Below, one piece after another: positions 54,070 through 63,361 of a DNA stretch of 64,000 nucleotides (position 1 is its first letter; each line of letters starts with the position of its first letter). The position numbers and the translations under genes are program-made. This stretch comes from Microbacteriaceae bacterium PS02070 (GTDB lineage: Bacteria; Actinomycetota; Actinomycetes; Actinomycetales; Microbacteriaceae). The stretch lies in assembly GCA_029959865.1 (NCBI GenBank), contig JASCPE010000004.1:148535-212534 (forward strand). The letters are read 5' to 3'. The notes below the pieces were generated by a model, which searched no databases, was not told where the DNA came from, and saw only the letters and a program-made list of their open reading frames with translations.

Positions 54070-56688
54070 ATGGCCCAAGAGGATAACCACACAGATTCCA
54101 CCGATTCAGCCGAACTGAGTGCAGACGCTCCGGAGGCGCACGGCGAGCAGTCGGCGGCGGACAGCGCACCGGCTGACCTGCACGGCGACGACGAGACTCA
54201 GCCCCGCGCAGAGATCGCCGACGTTGCCGACACGACATCGCAGGATGCCGGAAGCCTCGACGCCGCCGATCAGGCGCCGTCCGACTCGGACCAGGAACCG
54301 CACGCGGCGGCCCCGACAGCGCCCACGGAAGACGCCGTGCCGGTTGATGCATCCGACGACGCCGCACCGGTCACCGCGCCCGAACCGAGCGAGGCTGAGA
54401 GCGAGAGCGAGCAAGGTTCGCTGCCTGAAGCCGCCGAGCCCGCGCCAGAGAGCAGCGCTCCGGTCGAGCAGCCGCACAATGAGGACTCCTCACCTGAGGC
54501 CGCGCCCGCTCCTGTCGCTCACGCCGCGGAATCAGCGGCGGCCGGGGAATCGGACTCGTCCATCGAGTCGAAGAATTCGTCCGCCGATTCGGCGAACGAC
54601 TCATCGAACGAACAAGAGCCGGCCGCGCTGACCGCCGTAGCGCTCGGGCTCCTGCCGGAGAACTTCGTCTCCGCAGTGTCGACACAGCTGCACTTCTTCG
54701 CGCCCACAGTGGCGCCCCTTCCGGCCCGCAGCACCCAGAGCACCCCGGACGACGACGAATCCGACGATGAGCCCCGCAGCGGCTCCAGCCGCCGGCGGCG
54801 TCGCCGGGGCGGCAGCTCGACCGATGAGGTCCCGCGTCAGCGGGCCGTCGAGGTCATCACCGAGCCGCAGCGAATCAAGGGTTCCACGCGACTGGAGGCG
54901 AAGAAGCAGCGCCGCCGGGACGGCCGTGAAGCGGGCCGCCGTCGTGCGGTCGTCACCGAGGCAGAGTTCCTCGCCCGCCGCGAAGCCGTCGACCGCGACA
55001 TGATCGTCCGATCCAAGAACGGGCGGGTACAGATCGCCGTCCTCGAGGACAACGTGCTCGTCGAGCACTACGTGGCCCGCAATCAGGACGCCTCGCTCAT
55101 CGGCAACGTCTACCTCGGGCGTGTGCAGAACGTGCTCCCGAGCATGGAAGCCGCCTTCGTCGACATCGGGCGCGGTCGCAACGCCGTGCTGTACTCCGGT
55201 GAGGTCGATTGGGACGCGGTCGAAACCGGCAACCAGCCGCGTCGCATCGAACTCGCTCTCAAGACCGGTGACCGTGTTCTCGTCCAGGTCACCAAGGATC
55301 CCGTCGGCCACAAGGGAGCCCGACTGACGAGCCAGATCTCGCTGCCCGGACGCTATCTCGTCTATGTCCCCGGCGGCGCGATGAACGGTATCTCGCGCAA
55401 GCTCCCCGACACGGAGCGCGCGCGCCTCAAGCGCATCCTCAAGGAGGTGCTGCCCGAGTCCAGCGGCGTCATCGTCCGCACCGCGGCGGAAGGCGCCACC
55501 GAGGAGCAGCTCACCCTTGATGTGCAGCGGCTGACGTCCCAGTGGGACCACATCAGCTCGCAGCTCGAGTCGATTCAGGCTCCCGCGCTCCTGCACTCCG
55601 AGCCGGATCTCCTCGTCAAGATCGTGCGTGACGTCTTCAACGAGGACTTCCGCAAGATGCTCATCCAGGGCGACGAGGCACACACCACGATCACGAACTA
55701 CCTCACCAGCGTTGCTCCGGATCTGCTGGAGCGCGTCGAGCGGTACGAAGGGGAGAACGACCCGTTCGACGAGTACCGCGTGACCGAGGGCATCGAGAAG
55801 GCGCTTGATCGTAAGGTGTGGTTGCCCTCCGGCGGCTCGCTGGTGATCGATCGCACCGAAGCGATGACCGTCGTCGACGTCAACACAGGCAAGTTCGTCG
55901 GCTCCGGCGGCAACCTCGAGGAGACGGTCACCAAGAACAACCTCGAAGCGGCCGAGGAGATCGTGCGACAGCTTCGCCTGCGCGACATCGGCGGCATCAT
56001 CGTTGTCGACTTCATCGACATGGTGCTCGAGTCCAACCGCGATCTCGTGCTGCGGCGGCTCGTGGAGTGCCTCAGCCGCGACCGGACGAAGCACCAGGTC
56101 GCCGAGGTCACCTCGCTCGGTCTCGTTCAGATGACGCGAAAGAAGCTGGGCCTGGGTCTCCTCGAGACCTTCAGCCAGCCGTGTGAGGTCTGCGCGGGGC
56201 GCGGTGTCATCGTGCACCATGATCCTGTCGTCAAGCACCGCAGCGCCGGCTCGGGGAACGGCAATGGAAACGGAAACGGCCGCCGTCCGCGCAATCCGGG
56301 CGGAACGAGCTCGCAGAACGGCGGGACGCACGTCATCACCGAGGGTGCCAAATCCGCCCTCGCGCAGATCGCCGCCTCGACGATCGCTCCCGCGACCGGT
56401 CCCGTCGCGACCATCGAACAGGTCGATGCACCCGACAACTCGCCGTCGGAGGCGCAGGAGGCGGCTCCCGAGCGTCCGAAGAAGGCGCGGCGCAAGAAGA
56501 ACGAACCGCGCCGGTCGCAGGAGCCCGAGGTCCCCAAGACCGACAAGGATCGACTGCTCGATTCGGTGCTCAGCGCCCTTCCCGAGCCGAAGGCTCCGGG
56601 TCAGGGTCGCTCGCGTCGGCGCGTGACGACGGCTGCGCTCAGCGGTACCCCCGTGGAGCCCGTAGCGCAGCCCCCCCGACAGGACTGA
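54070..56688 (+). CDS. rne: Ribonuclease E/G
   Basis: Essential endoribonuclease for mRNA decay and rRNA processing, 872 residues. Residues 1-~220 are an acidic, Ala/Glu/Asp/Ser/Pro-rich disordered region and ~235-295 a basic arm (RRRRRGG, KKQRRRDGREAGRRR). The catalytic half follows: the S1 domain (~315-385; SLIGNVYLGRVQNVLPSMEAAF in part), 5' sensor, DNase I-like active site with DVNTGKFVGSGG (~600) and VVDFIDM, and the Zn-link CEVCAGRG (~705). A basic C-terminal tail ends the protein. GAGGAG ribosome-binding site. The preceding 263 bp spacer has no gene and probably holds a long 5' leader. Confidence 0.95.
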   Translation: MAQEDNHTDSTDSAELSADAPEAHGEQSAADSAPADLHGDDETQPRAEIADVADTTSQDAGSLDAADQAPSDSDQEPHAAAPTAPTEDAVPVDASDDAAPVTAPEPSEAESESEQGSLPEAAEPAPESSAPVEQPHNEDSSPEAAPAPVAHAAESAAAGESDSSIESKNSSADSANDSSNEQEPAALTAVALGLLPENFVSAVSTQLHFFAPTVAPLPARSTQSTPDDDESDDEPRSGSSRRRRRRGGSSTDEVPRQRAVEVITEPQRIKGSTRLEAKKQRRRDGREAGRRRAVVTEAEFLARREAVDRDMIVRSKNGRVQIAVLEDNVLVEHYVARNQDASLIGNVYLGRVQNVLPSMEAAFVDIGRGRNAVLYSGEVDWDAVETGNQPRRIELALKTGDRVLVQVTKDPVGHKGARLTSQISLPGRYLVYVPGGAMNGISRKLPDTERARLKRILKEVLPESSGVIVRTAAEGATEEQLTLDVQRLTSQWDHISSQLESIQAPALLHSEPDLLVKIVRDVFNEDFRKMLIQGDEAHTTITNYLTSVAPDLLERVERYEGENDPFDEYRVTEGIEKALDRKVWLPSGGSLVIDRTEAMTVVDVNTGKFVGSGGNLEETVTKNNLEAAEEIVRQLRLRDIGGIIVVDFIDMVLESNRDLVLRRLVECLSRDRTKHQVAEVTSLGLVQMTRKKLGLGLLETFSQPCEVCAGRGVIVHHDPVVKHRSAGSGNGNGNGNGRRPRNPGGTSSQNGGTHVITEGAKSALAQIAASTIAPATGPVATIEQVDAPDNSPSEAQEAAPERPKKARRKKNEPRRSQEPEVPKTDKDRLLDSVLSALPEPKAPGQGRSRRRVTTAALSGTPVEPVAQPPRQD

Positions 56689-56698
56689 TCGGGCCTCA

Positions 56699-56748
56699 GC
56701 CGACGAGCACATGGCTACCGCGGAGGGAGCTTCACGGTCCTCGTCGGC
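56699..56748. terminator. Convergent hairpin between rne and DUF4031 gene
   Basis: GCCGACGAG and CTCGTCGGC pair perfectly across a 32-nt loop, between two convergent stops. No T-run. Confidence 0.45.
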
Positions 56749-56757
56749 GGCAGCGTC

Positions 56758-57021
56758 CTAGCGGTCCCTCGCGCGAATGCGCAGTCCGGAGGCGATGAGT
56801 CGGCGCACGAGTTCATGTGCGGAGACCGCTTCCGCGCCGCCTGCGATGAGCGCATCGATGGACGATTCCGGCACGTCGTAGTGGTCGAGGTCGAAGGCGC
56901 GGCGGGGGATGTTGTGGGCGCGTGCGAACTCATGCAGTTCGTCCAAACTCGCATCGCTGACCAGGTGCGCCCAGAGTCGTCCGTGCGCTGGCCACAGGGG
57001 CGCGTCCACCAGGATCGTCAT
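56758..57021 (-). CDS. DUF4031 domain protein
   Basis: An 87-residue protein starting MTILVDAPLWPAHGRLWAHLVSD, the signature of the DUF4031 family, with the later HYDVPESSIDALIAGGAE. The fold resembles small nucleotide-hydrolysing or HD-like proteins only weakly; function unknown. ATG 57021 is chosen over 57057 since TATCAT ends 7 nt upstream of it. Confidence 0.85.
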   Translation of the reverse strand: MTILVDAPLWPAHGRLWAHLVSDASLDELHEFARAHNIPRRAFDLDHYDVPESSIDALIAGGAEAVSAHELVRRLIASGLRIRARDR

Positions 57022-57028
57022 CGCTACG

Positions 57029-57034
57029 ATGATA
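57029..57034 (-). promoter_or_regulatory. -10 element of leaderless DUF4031-gene promoter
   Basis: Minus-strand TATCAT ends 7 nt before ATG 57021. Confidence 0.5.
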
Positions 57035-57071
57035 GAGCCGCTGAACCCGGGGGACACGCTGTCGCGGGCTT

Positions 57072-57100
57072 TTGCCCTGCGGCCCGGGATCGGGTAAACT
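57072..57100 (+). promoter_or_regulatory. Promoter of the rplU-rpmA operon
   Basis: TTGCCC (57072-57077) and TAAACT (57095-57100) with a 17-bp spacer, the best-spaced -35/-10 pair I found. It predicts a transcript start near 57107 and a 118-nt leader. Confidence 0.6.
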
Positions 57101-57108
57101 AGACCCTT

Positions 57109-57159
57109 GGTGCGTCACGCCTCGCGACTGTTCAGGGCGCCAGCGTGACTCTACGCACC
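57109..57159 (+). promoter_or_regulatory. Structured rplU leader hairpin
   Basis: Outer arms GGTGC(GT)/(AC)GCACC and inner CACGC/GCGTG form a long stem immediately after the predicted transcript start and 65 nt before rplU. Ribosomal-protein operons often carry such autoregulatory leaders; no family match is claimed. Confidence 0.5.
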
Positions 57160-57224
57160 GAGACTTTCCGACATCAACGGGCAATTCGGAGCCGCGTGCT
57201 CCTGTAGAAGAAATTAGGTGTGAA

Positions 57225-57533
57225 GTGGTTTACGCAGTTGTGCGCGCCGGTGGCCGGCAGGAGAAGGTCGAAGTGGGGACCGTTGTCGTCCTCGACCGCC
57301 AGAAGGCGACCGTCGGCGAGACGCTCGAGTTGCCCGCCGTGCTCCTGGTCGACGGTGACACCATCACCACCGACAGCGACTCGCTCGCCAAGGTGACCGT
57401 GACCGCCGAGGTTCTCGGCGAGGAGCGCGGCCCGAAGATCGTCATCCAGAAGTTCAAGAACAAGACCGGTTACAAGAAGCGCCAGGGACACCGCCAGGAG
57501 TTCACGCGCGTCAAGGTCACCGGAATCAAGTAA
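57225..57533 (+). CDS. rplU: 50S ribosomal protein L21
   Basis: Large-subunit r-protein of 102 residues ([19 protein letters not shown] ... [18 protein letters not shown]). The GTG start gives the usual M-V-Y-A-V beginning; there is no strong ribosome-binding site (AATTAGGTGTGAA). rpmA follows 20 bp later, the conserved L21-L27 operon. Confidence 0.97.
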   Translation: MVYAVVRAGGRQEKVEVGTVVVLDRQKATVGETLELPAVLLVDGDTITTDSDSLAKVTVTAEVLGEERGPKIVIQKFKNKTGYKKRQGHRQEFTRVKVTGIK

Positions 57534-57553
57534 GACCGCGAGGAGAACGCGAA

Positions 57554-57811
57554 ATGGCACACAAAAAGGGCGCAAGCTCTACCCGTAACGGTCGTGATTC
57601 CAACGCACAGCGACTTGGTGTGAAGCGCTTCGGCGGCCAGGTCGTCGGCGCCGGCGAGATCATCGTCCGCCAGCGTGGCACGCACTTCCACCCCGGCGTC
57701 AACGTCGGTCGCGGTGGCGACGACACCCTGTTCGCACTGGCCCCCGGTGCAGTCGAGTTCGGCTCGAAGGGTGGCCGCAAGGTCGTCAACGTCGTGGCGG
57801 CTGCCGAGTAA
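57554..57811 (+). CDS. rpmA: 50S ribosomal protein L27
   Basis: Eighty-five-residue r-protein beginning [20 protein letters not shown], whose basic N-terminal tail reaches the peptidyl transferase centre. It lacks the cleavable N-terminal extension found in Firmicutes L27. CGAGGAGA ribosome-binding site. Followed by a strong terminator. Confidence 0.98.
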   Translation: MAHKKGASSTRNGRDSNAQRLGVKRFGGQVVGAGEIIVRQRGTHFHPGVNVGRGGDDTLFALAPGAVEFGSKGGRKVVNVVAAAE

Positions 57812-57831
57812 TCGGACCACTACCTTTTTCT

Positions 57832-57861
57832 GCGAGGGGCGGGCTTCGGCTCGCCCCTCGC
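57832..57861 (+). terminator. Terminator between rpmA and obg
   Basis: Thirteen-bp stem with one G-T pair closed by a TTCG tetraloop (57845-57848). Stable, but the T-rich stretch (CCTTTTTCT) lies before the hairpin, so read-through into obg is likely or it acts in the other direction. Confidence 0.6.
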
Positions 57862-57883
57862 TTCGTCTCATCCGGGAGTTCTC

Positions 57884-59386
57884 ATGGTGACCTTCGTAGA
57901 CCGAGTCACGCTCCACGTCAGTGGTGGCAAGGGCGGCAATGGCTGCGTGTCGGTACGCCGCGAGAAGTTTAAGCCTCTCGCCGGGCCCGACGGCGGCAAC
58001 GGCGGCAACGGCGGTGATGTGGTGCTCGTCGCTGACCCCCAGGTGACAACGCTGCTGTCGTACCATCACTCGCCACACCGCCACGCCGGCAACGGCGGCT
58101 TCGGAATGGGCGATAACCGCTCGGGAGCGGCGGGCGAATCGCTCGAACTCCCCGTGCCCGTCGGAACGGTCGTGAAAGGCATCGACGGTGAGATTCTCGC
58201 CGACATGACCACCCCCGGCACAAGCGTCGTCATTGCACCCGGCGGACGCGGGGGACTCGGCAATGCCGCACTCGCCTCCCCGAAGCGCAAGGCACCCGGC
58301 TTCGCGCTCCTCGGCACCCCGGGCTTCATCGGTGACGTCGTCCTCGAGCTGAAGACCGTCGCCGACGTCGCTCTCGTGGGCTATCCCTCGGCGGGAAAGT
58401 CGAGCCTCATCGCGGCGATCTCCGCGGCGCGGCCGAAGATCGCGGACTACCCGTTCACCACGCTGCATCCGAATCTCGGAGTCGTTCAGGCCGGCGAAGT
58501 GCGGTACACCGTCGCCGACGTACCCGGACTCATCGAGGGCGCCAGTGAGGGTCGCGGACTGGGGCTGCAGTTCCTGCGGCACGTCGAACGATGCTCGGCT
58601 CTCTTGCACGTGCTCGACTGCGCGACCCTCGAGCCGGGTCGCGACCCCCTGAGCGATCTCGACGTCATTCTTGCTGAGCTCGCGGCCTACCCGGTGCCGG
58701 AGGGACAGGTCCCGCTCCTGGAGCGCCCGCAGATCGTCGCGCTGAACAAGATCGATGTTCCCGAGGCGCGCGACCTCGCCGATCTTGTGCGACCGGATCT
58801 TGAGGAACGCGGATTCCGCGTGTTCGAAATCTCCACGGTGAGCCACGAGGGATTGCGACCGCTCACCTTCGCGCTCGGCGAGCTTGTGGCCCAGCACCGC
58901 ACGGCGGAGCCGGCAGAGCCCGAACGAATCGTCATTCGCCCGCAGGCGGCGGAGGACTCGTTCCGCATCCGCGTCGAAGGCGGAACGTACGGCAACATCT
59001 ACCGCATCCTGGGCGAGAAGCCGGAGCGGTGGGTGCAGCAGACCGACTTCCAGAACGACGAGGCGGTCGGGTTCTTGGCGGACCGGCTCGACAAGCTCGG
59101 CATCGAGGACGAACTCTTCCGGGTGGGCGCCACGCCGGGCAGCACCATCGTGATCGGCGAGGGTGACGGTGTCATCTTCGATTGGCACCCCACGATGAGC
59201 TCCGCCGCTGAGCTGATGGCTGCTCCCCGCGGCACGGACCCCCGCCTCGACACCAGCACTCGGCGGACGACGTCGCAGCGTCGCGAGCGCTTTCACGACC
59301 GCATGGACGCGAAAGCGCAGGCGCGCGCGGATCTGGAGGCGGAGCGCCGCGCTGAACGGGAGAGCAACGATGATCTCGACGCGTGA
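57884..59386 (+). CDS. obgE: GTPase Obg (CgtA)
   Basis: Ribosome-assembly and stress GTPase of 500 residues. The N-terminal Obg fold has glycine-rich loops ([26 protein letters not shown]), then the G domain with G1 GYPSAGKSS (~166), G3 DVPGLIEGA and G4 NKID, and a C-terminal OCT domain followed by a charged tail of ~45 residues (residues ~455-500). It overlaps proB by 17 bp. Confidence 0.97.
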   Translation: MVTFVDRVTLHVSGGKGGNGCVSVRREKFKPLAGPDGGNGGNGGDVVLVADPQVTTLLSYHHSPHRHAGNGGFGMGDNRSGAAGESLELPVPVGTVVKGIDGEILADMTTPGTSVVIAPGGRGGLGNAALASPKRKAPGFALLGTPGFIGDVVLELKTVADVALVGYPSAGKSSLIAAISAARPKIADYPFTTLHPNLGVVQAGEVRYTVADVPGLIEGASEGRGLGLQFLRHVERCSALLHVLDCATLEPGRDPLSDLDVILAELAAYPVPEGQVPLLERPQIVALNKIDVPEARDLADLVRPDLEERGFRVFEISTVSHEGLRPLTFALGELVAQHRTAEPAEPERIVIRPQAAEDSFRIRVEGGTYGNIYRILGEKPERWVQQTDFQNDEAVGFLADRLDKLGIEDELFRVGATPGSTIVIGEGDGVIFDWHPTMSSAAELMAAPRGTDPRLDTSTRRTTSQRRERFHDRMDAKAQARADLEAERRAERESNDDLDA

Positions 59387-60194
59387 GCACCTCGCCGGCG
59401 CTCGTCGCGTCGTGGTCAAGGTGGGTTCCTCGTCTATCAGCGGCGAGAACGCTCACCGCATCGAGGCAATCGTCGAGGCTCTCGCAGCGGCTCACGGTCG
59501 GGGGACGGAAGTGGTTCTCGTCTCTTCGGGCGCCATCGCCACGGGGATGCCCTACCTGGCTCTGGAGGAGCGCCCGAACGACCTCGCCACTCAGCAGGCG
59601 GCAGCCGCCGTGGGGCAGAACGTTCTCATCTACCGTTACCAAGCGGCCCTGCGCCCGTTCGCGATCGTCGCCGGTCAAGTGCTTCTGACCGCGGGCGACC
59701 TCGAGAACGACACGCACCGTTCGAACGCACGCCGGGCGATGGAGCGGCTGCTCGCGCTCCGCATCCTCCCGATCGTGAACGAGAACGACACCGTGGCAAC
59801 GCACGAAATCCGGTTCGGCGACAATGACCGCCTTGCCGCGCTCGTTGCCCGCCTGATCGGGGCCGACGCGCTCATCCTGCTCAGCGACATCGAAACGCTG
59901 TTCACGCGTCCGCCGGACGAGCCCGGGGCACGCCCCATCGATGAGGTCGAGTATGGCGACGATCTGCACGGTTTCGAGTTCGGTTCTGTCGTGGTCAACA
60001 GCGTCGGAACCGGTGGCGCGGCCACGAAGGTCTCGGCTGCTCGACTGGCGAGCGAGTCCGGGATCGGCGTCCTGGTCACTAGCGCCGACCGTGTCGAGGA
60101 TGCCCTGACGGGAGCGCACGTCGGGACCTGGTTCAGCCCGAACCCCGACGTCATCCCCACGAGCGCGACGGGGTCGGTTCGCACGCACGCGTGA
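59370..60194 (+). CDS. proB: Glutamate 5-kinase, short form without PUA domain
   Basis: First step of proline synthesis: ATP-dependent phosphorylation of glutamate. The 274 residues contain the amino-acid kinase fold with [19 protein letters not shown], the NENDTVAT block and [12 protein letters not shown]. The C-terminal PUA domain found in E. coli ProB is absent, as is common in actinobacteria. ATG 59370 lies inside the 3' end of obg. proA, the next enzyme, follows 25 bp later but with its own apparent -10. Confidence 0.94.
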   Translation: MISTREHLAGARRVVVKVGSSSISGENAHRIEAIVEALAAAHGRGTEVVLVSSGAIATGMPYLALEERPNDLATQQAAAAVGQNVLIYRYQAALRPFAIVAGQVLLTAGDLENDTHRSNARRAMERLLALRILPIVNENDTVATHEIRFGDNDRLAALVARLIGADALILLSDIETLFTRPPDEPGARPIDEVEYGDDLHGFEFGSVVVNSVGTGGAATKVSAARLASESGIGVLVTSADRVEDALTGAHVGTWFSPNPDVIPTSATGSVRTHA

Positions 60195-60207
60195 CTCGCC
60201 GCGGTTC

Positions 60208-60213
60208 TAGACT
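60208..60213 (+). promoter_or_regulatory. -10 element of leaderless proA promoter
   Basis: TAGACT ends 6 nt before ATG 60220, within the short proB-proA spacer. Confidence 0.6.
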
Positions 60214-60219
60214 GGGCAG

Positions 60220-61479
60220 ATGATCGGCACCACCACGACCGCGCAGGATCGTCTCCGGCTTGCCAAGGAAGCCGCACGAGAGATCGGTCTTCTCTCCGAT
60301 GCGCGTAAGGCGCAGCTCCTCGAAGCCGTGGCACGCGAGATCGAGGCACGCTCCGACGAGATCATCGCGGCCAACGCCGAGGATCTCGACCGTGGTCGAG
60401 ACGGCGGCCTCAGCACGGGGCTGCTCGACCGGCTGAGTCTCGATGCACCCCGCGTGCAGGCTCTCGCGGATGCGGTCCGTGACGTCGCGGAGCTCCCCGA
60501 TCCGGTGGGGCGCGTGCTCGACGAGCGCACGCTCGACAACGGCATCCACCTCACGAAGGTCGCGGTGCCATTCGGCGTCGTCGGTTCGATCTACGAAGCG
60601 CGCCCCAACGTCACGGTGGATATCGCTGCCCTTGCGCTTCGCTCTGGCAACGCCGTGGTCCTGCGGGGCGGATCGGCTGCCCTCTCGTCGAACGCCGCAT
60701 TGATCGAGGCGATGCGCGCCGCACTGCAGAGTGAGGGGATCACCCCTGAGGCGATCCAGACGGTTGACGACTTCGGCCGAGAAGGTGCCCGTGCACTCAT
60801 GCGCGCCCGCGGCCTCGTCGACGTGCTCGTCCCGCGGGGGAGCGCGCAGCTGATCGAGACGGTCGTCACCGAATCCTCCGTTCCGGTGATCGAGACCGGC
60901 GCGGGGGTGGTGCACATCGTGCTGGACGAGTCGGCTCCGCTGGAGTGGGCGCGGGAGATCGTCGTCAACGCGAAGGCCCAGCGGCCGAGCGTCTGCAACG
61001 CTGTCGAGACGGTGCTCGTGCACCGCGGCGCGGCTGATCGGCTCATCGCCCCCGTCGTGGATGCGTTGCAGGCGGCCGGGGTTACGGTGCACGGCGACGA
61101 TGCGGTCCGCGATCGCGCGAACGATGTCGTGGCAGTGACCGAAGAGGACTACGCGACCGAGCACATGAGTCTCGACCTCTCGATGCGTGTCGTCGACGAC
61201 CTCGATGAGGCGCTCGCGCACATTCGCCGCTATTCGACCCAGCACACCGAATCGATCGTGACCACCGATGACCGGGCCGCGGAACGCTTCCTTGCGGAGG
61301 TCGACTCGGCGGTCGTGATGACCAACGCGTCGACACGCTTCACCGACGGTGGCCAGTTCGGCTTCGGCGCCGAGGTGGGCATCTCGACGCAGAAGCTGCA
61401 CGCGCGCGGCCCGATGGGGCTGCCGGAGCTCACGAGCACCAAGTGGCTCGCGCGCGGTGCCGGGCAGACGCGTCCGTGA
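60220..61479 (+). CDS. proA: Gamma-glutamyl phosphate reductase
   Basis: Second enzyme of proline synthesis, NADPH-dependent, 419 residues. It has the aldehyde-dehydrogenase-like fold: VPFGVVGSIYEARPNVTVDIAALALRSGN (in part), the catalytic cysteine in RPSVCNAVETVLVH and the C-terminal RFTDGGQFGFGAEVGISTQKLHARGP. No ribosome-binding site; a TAGACT hexamer upstream fits a leaderless transcript in addition to any read-through from proB. Confidence 0.97.
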   Translation: MIGTTTTAQDRLRLAKEAAREIGLLSDARKAQLLEAVAREIEARSDEIIAANAEDLDRGRDGGLSTGLLDRLSLDAPRVQALADAVRDVAELPDPVGRVLDERTLDNGIHLTKVAVPFGVVGSIYEARPNVTVDIAALALRSGNAVVLRGGSAALSSNAALIEAMRAALQSEGITPEAIQTVDDFGREGARALMRARGLVDVLVPRGSAQLIETVVTESSVPVIETGAGVVHIVLDESAPLEWAREIVVNAKAQRPSVCNAVETVLVHRGAADRLIAPVVDALQAAGVTVHGDDAVRDRANDVVAVTEEDYATEHMSLDLSMRVVDDLDEALAHIRRYSTQHTESIVTTDDRAAERFLAEVDSAVVMTNASTRFTDGGQFGFGAEVGISTQKLHARGPMGLPELTSTKWLARGAGQTRP

Positions 61480-61523
61480 CGGAATAGACTGTCCGTACTG
61501 CACGCCCACGAAACGGAGCCCGA

Positions 61524-61745
61524 ATGAACGTCGCCACTCTGGCTGTCCTTGCCGCTGCCGCAGAGGAGCATCACGGCAACGTACAAGCCGAGACGCTCTG
61601 GTACGGCGTCGTCGCGCTCGTTCTCTTCTTGGCTCTCGGACTTGTCACCCTGTCGTTCCGTAACGTCGCCAACCGCCACTCGCCGAAGGCCGATGCGTAT
61701 GCGCGCGCGCACGGCGCCGAGCTGGAGGGCGGGCACGGTCACTAG
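61524..61745 (+). CDS. Small single-pass membrane protein upstream of nadD
   Basis: A 73-residue protein with one hydrophobic helix (residues ~26-45, TLWYGVVALVLFLALGLVTL), a histidine-containing N-terminal part (AAAAEEHHGNVQAE) and a polar C-terminal tail ending GGHGH. ACGGAGCCCGA precedes the ATG. A TAGACT hexamer at 61486-61491 is a plausible -10 with a ~30-nt leader. Similar small proteins sit next to nadD in Microbacteriaceae; function unknown. Confidence 0.8.
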   Translation: MNVATLAVLAAAAEEHHGNVQAETLWYGVVALVLFLALGLVTLSFRNVANRHSPKADAYARAHGAELEGGHGH

Positions 61746-61754
61746 GACCGTCCA

Positions 61755-62351
61755 ATGACGAGTACCTCGGGGCGTCGCGTCGGTGTCATGGGTGGCACCT
61801 TCGACCCCATTCATCATGGGCACCTCGTGGCCGCGAGTGAGGTAGCGCAGTCGTTCGACCTCGACGAGGTGGTGTTCGTACCGACGGGCCGTCCGTGGCA
61901 GAAGGAGAACGTCAGTCCCGGAGAGGATCGCTACCTGATGACGGTGATCGCGACGGCGTCGAATCCTCGCTTCACCGTGAGTCGCGTGGATATCGACCGT
62001 GACGGTCCCACGTATACGATCGACACGCTGAAAGACCTCAAGACCCAGAGTCCCGACGATGAGCTGTTCTTCATCACCGGAGCCGACGCTGTGGCTCAGA
62101 TCCTCAGTTGGCGCGACCACGATGAGCTCTGGGACCTCGCGCACTTCGTCGCGGTGACTCGCCCAGGACACGTCATGAACGTCACAGGCTTGCCGAGCGA
62201 GGATGTCAGTGTCCTCGAGATACCGGCACTGTCGATCTCCTCGACGGACTGCCGTGAGCGTGTCGAACGAGGGGACCCGGTGTGGTACCTGGTCCCGGAC
62301 GGGGTCGTCCAATACATTGCGAAGCATCATCTTTATCGGAGCGATGAATGA
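61755..62351 (+). CDS. nadD: Nicotinate-nucleotide adenylyltransferase
   Basis: Forms deamido-NAD from nicotinate mononucleotide and ATP. The 198-residue protein shows [15 protein letters not shown] with the (H/T)xGH motif and the C-terminal [10 protein letters not shown] loop (ISSTxxR). It follows the small membrane protein by 9 bp and overlaps the next gene by ATGA. Confidence 0.97.
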   Translation: MTSTSGRRVGVMGGTFDPIHHGHLVAASEVAQSFDLDEVVFVPTGRPWQKENVSPGEDRYLMTVIATASNPRFTVSRVDIDRDGPTYTIDTLKDLKTQSPDDELFFITGADAVAQILSWRDHDELWDLAHFVAVTRPGHVMNVTGLPSEDVSVLEIPALSISSTDCRERVERGDPVWYLVPDGVVQYIAKHHLYRSDE

Positions 62352-63361
62352 CAACGAACCAGCCGGAAGAGACTGAGCAGCCGCTGACGCGGCGCCAGCT
62401 ACGTGAACTACGTGCAACGGGAGCCATCCCGGTCGTGGAGGAGACGGAGGCTGCGCGTGAGGCGACGCCTCCGGTCAGCGTCGAAGAGGAGTGGACGCCG
62501 GGAGGCCCAGTCCTGACGCGGCGACAGGCCCGCTTGTCCCGCACCGCGGGCATCCCCATCGTGTCCGATACGACGGACGAGGCAGCATCCGCTGAAACCG
62601 CGGTTGAGGACGCCCCAACGGCCGCGGCCGGGGCCGACGACGGTGAAGAGTCCGACATCACCGAGATTGTCGAGGTCGATGAGGAAGTCGTCGACGCGAC
62701 GATCACCGGCGAACAGGCCCCTCTCGTCATCGAAGACGTCGCGTCCGTGATCGAGACCGACGACCAGGAGCTGGTGGCCGTCGCCGAGGACGCCGAGAAT
62801 GCCACGGATGCTGCTGACGCCGACGTCGTCGATGCGACGGTCACTGGCGAACACGAGCGAGTCGTCGCCGAAGGTTTCGGCGCGGAACTGCTCGATGAGA
62901 AAGACGTCAAGATCGAGCTCCCCAGTTCTTTCGATCAGCTCCTCACCCGGGATATCTCCGAAGGCGGGTCATCGTCTTCGCCCCACGCCCTCATCCTCAC
63001 GGAGACGCCGGACACCGGCGCTCTGACGGTGCCGTTGACCGGAACGGGCGAGATTCTGATCACGGGGTCGTTCGAGTTGCCCGCGGGCTTTGGTGCCACC
63101 GGCACTCATCCCGGGACCGCCGACGGTGCCGAGGCGGACGCATCGCTCATCGACGGTGAGCTTCCCGCGGCGTCCTCTCCCGTGCCGGTGGCGGCGAGTT
63201 CTGCCATCAGCACCGTGCGGAGCGACGATGACATCATCCGTCCTCCCGCGCCTGAGCGGGGCGGAAAGCTCATGATCGCTCTGGTCATCACCGCCGGTGC
63301 CCTTGCGCTCGCCCTCGCCGGCGTCCTCATTGTCTCGGCCGTGACGGGGGTCTTCCAATGA
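62348..63361 (+). CDS. Acidic repeat-containing protein with C-terminal membrane anchor
   Basis: A 337-residue protein. The N-terminus has two copies of a basic motif LTRRQ-x-R-x3-R-x-TG/AG-IP (residues ~13-29 and ~55-70). The middle is acidic and holds duplicated [20 protein letters not shown] units (~116 and ~159). A Ser/Pro/Ala-rich stretch leads to a single C-terminal membrane helix (residues ~306-333, [22 protein letters not shown]). I do not recognise a function. It is coupled to nadD (ATGA) and to rsfS (ATGA), so it is part of the conserved nadD-rsfS operon. Confidence 0.8.
   Translation: MTTNQPEETEQPLTRRQLRELRATGAIPVVEETEAAREATPPVSVEEEWTPGGPVLTRRQARLSRTAGIPIVSDTTDEAASAETAVEDAPTAAAGADDGEESDITEIVEVDEEVVDATITGEQAPLVIEDVASVIETDDQELVAVAEDAENATDAADADVVDATVTGEHERVVAEGFGAELLDEKDVKIELPSSFDQLLTRDISEGGSSSSPHALILTETPDTGALTVPLTGTGEILITGSFELPAGFGATGTHPGTADGAEADASLIDGELPAASSPVPVAASSAISTVRSDDDIIRPPAPERGGKLMIALVITAGALALALAGVLIVSAVTGVFQ

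Noticed and set aside
54601..56712. A 703-codon open frame antisense to rne
   Set aside because: Same cause; the sense frame has S1, DNase I-like and Zn-link motifs, the antisense product has none.
57930..58130. GGCGGCAACGGC repeats in obg as a possible tandem-repeat element
   Set aside because: They encode the conserved glycine-rich loops of the Obg fold and are expected.
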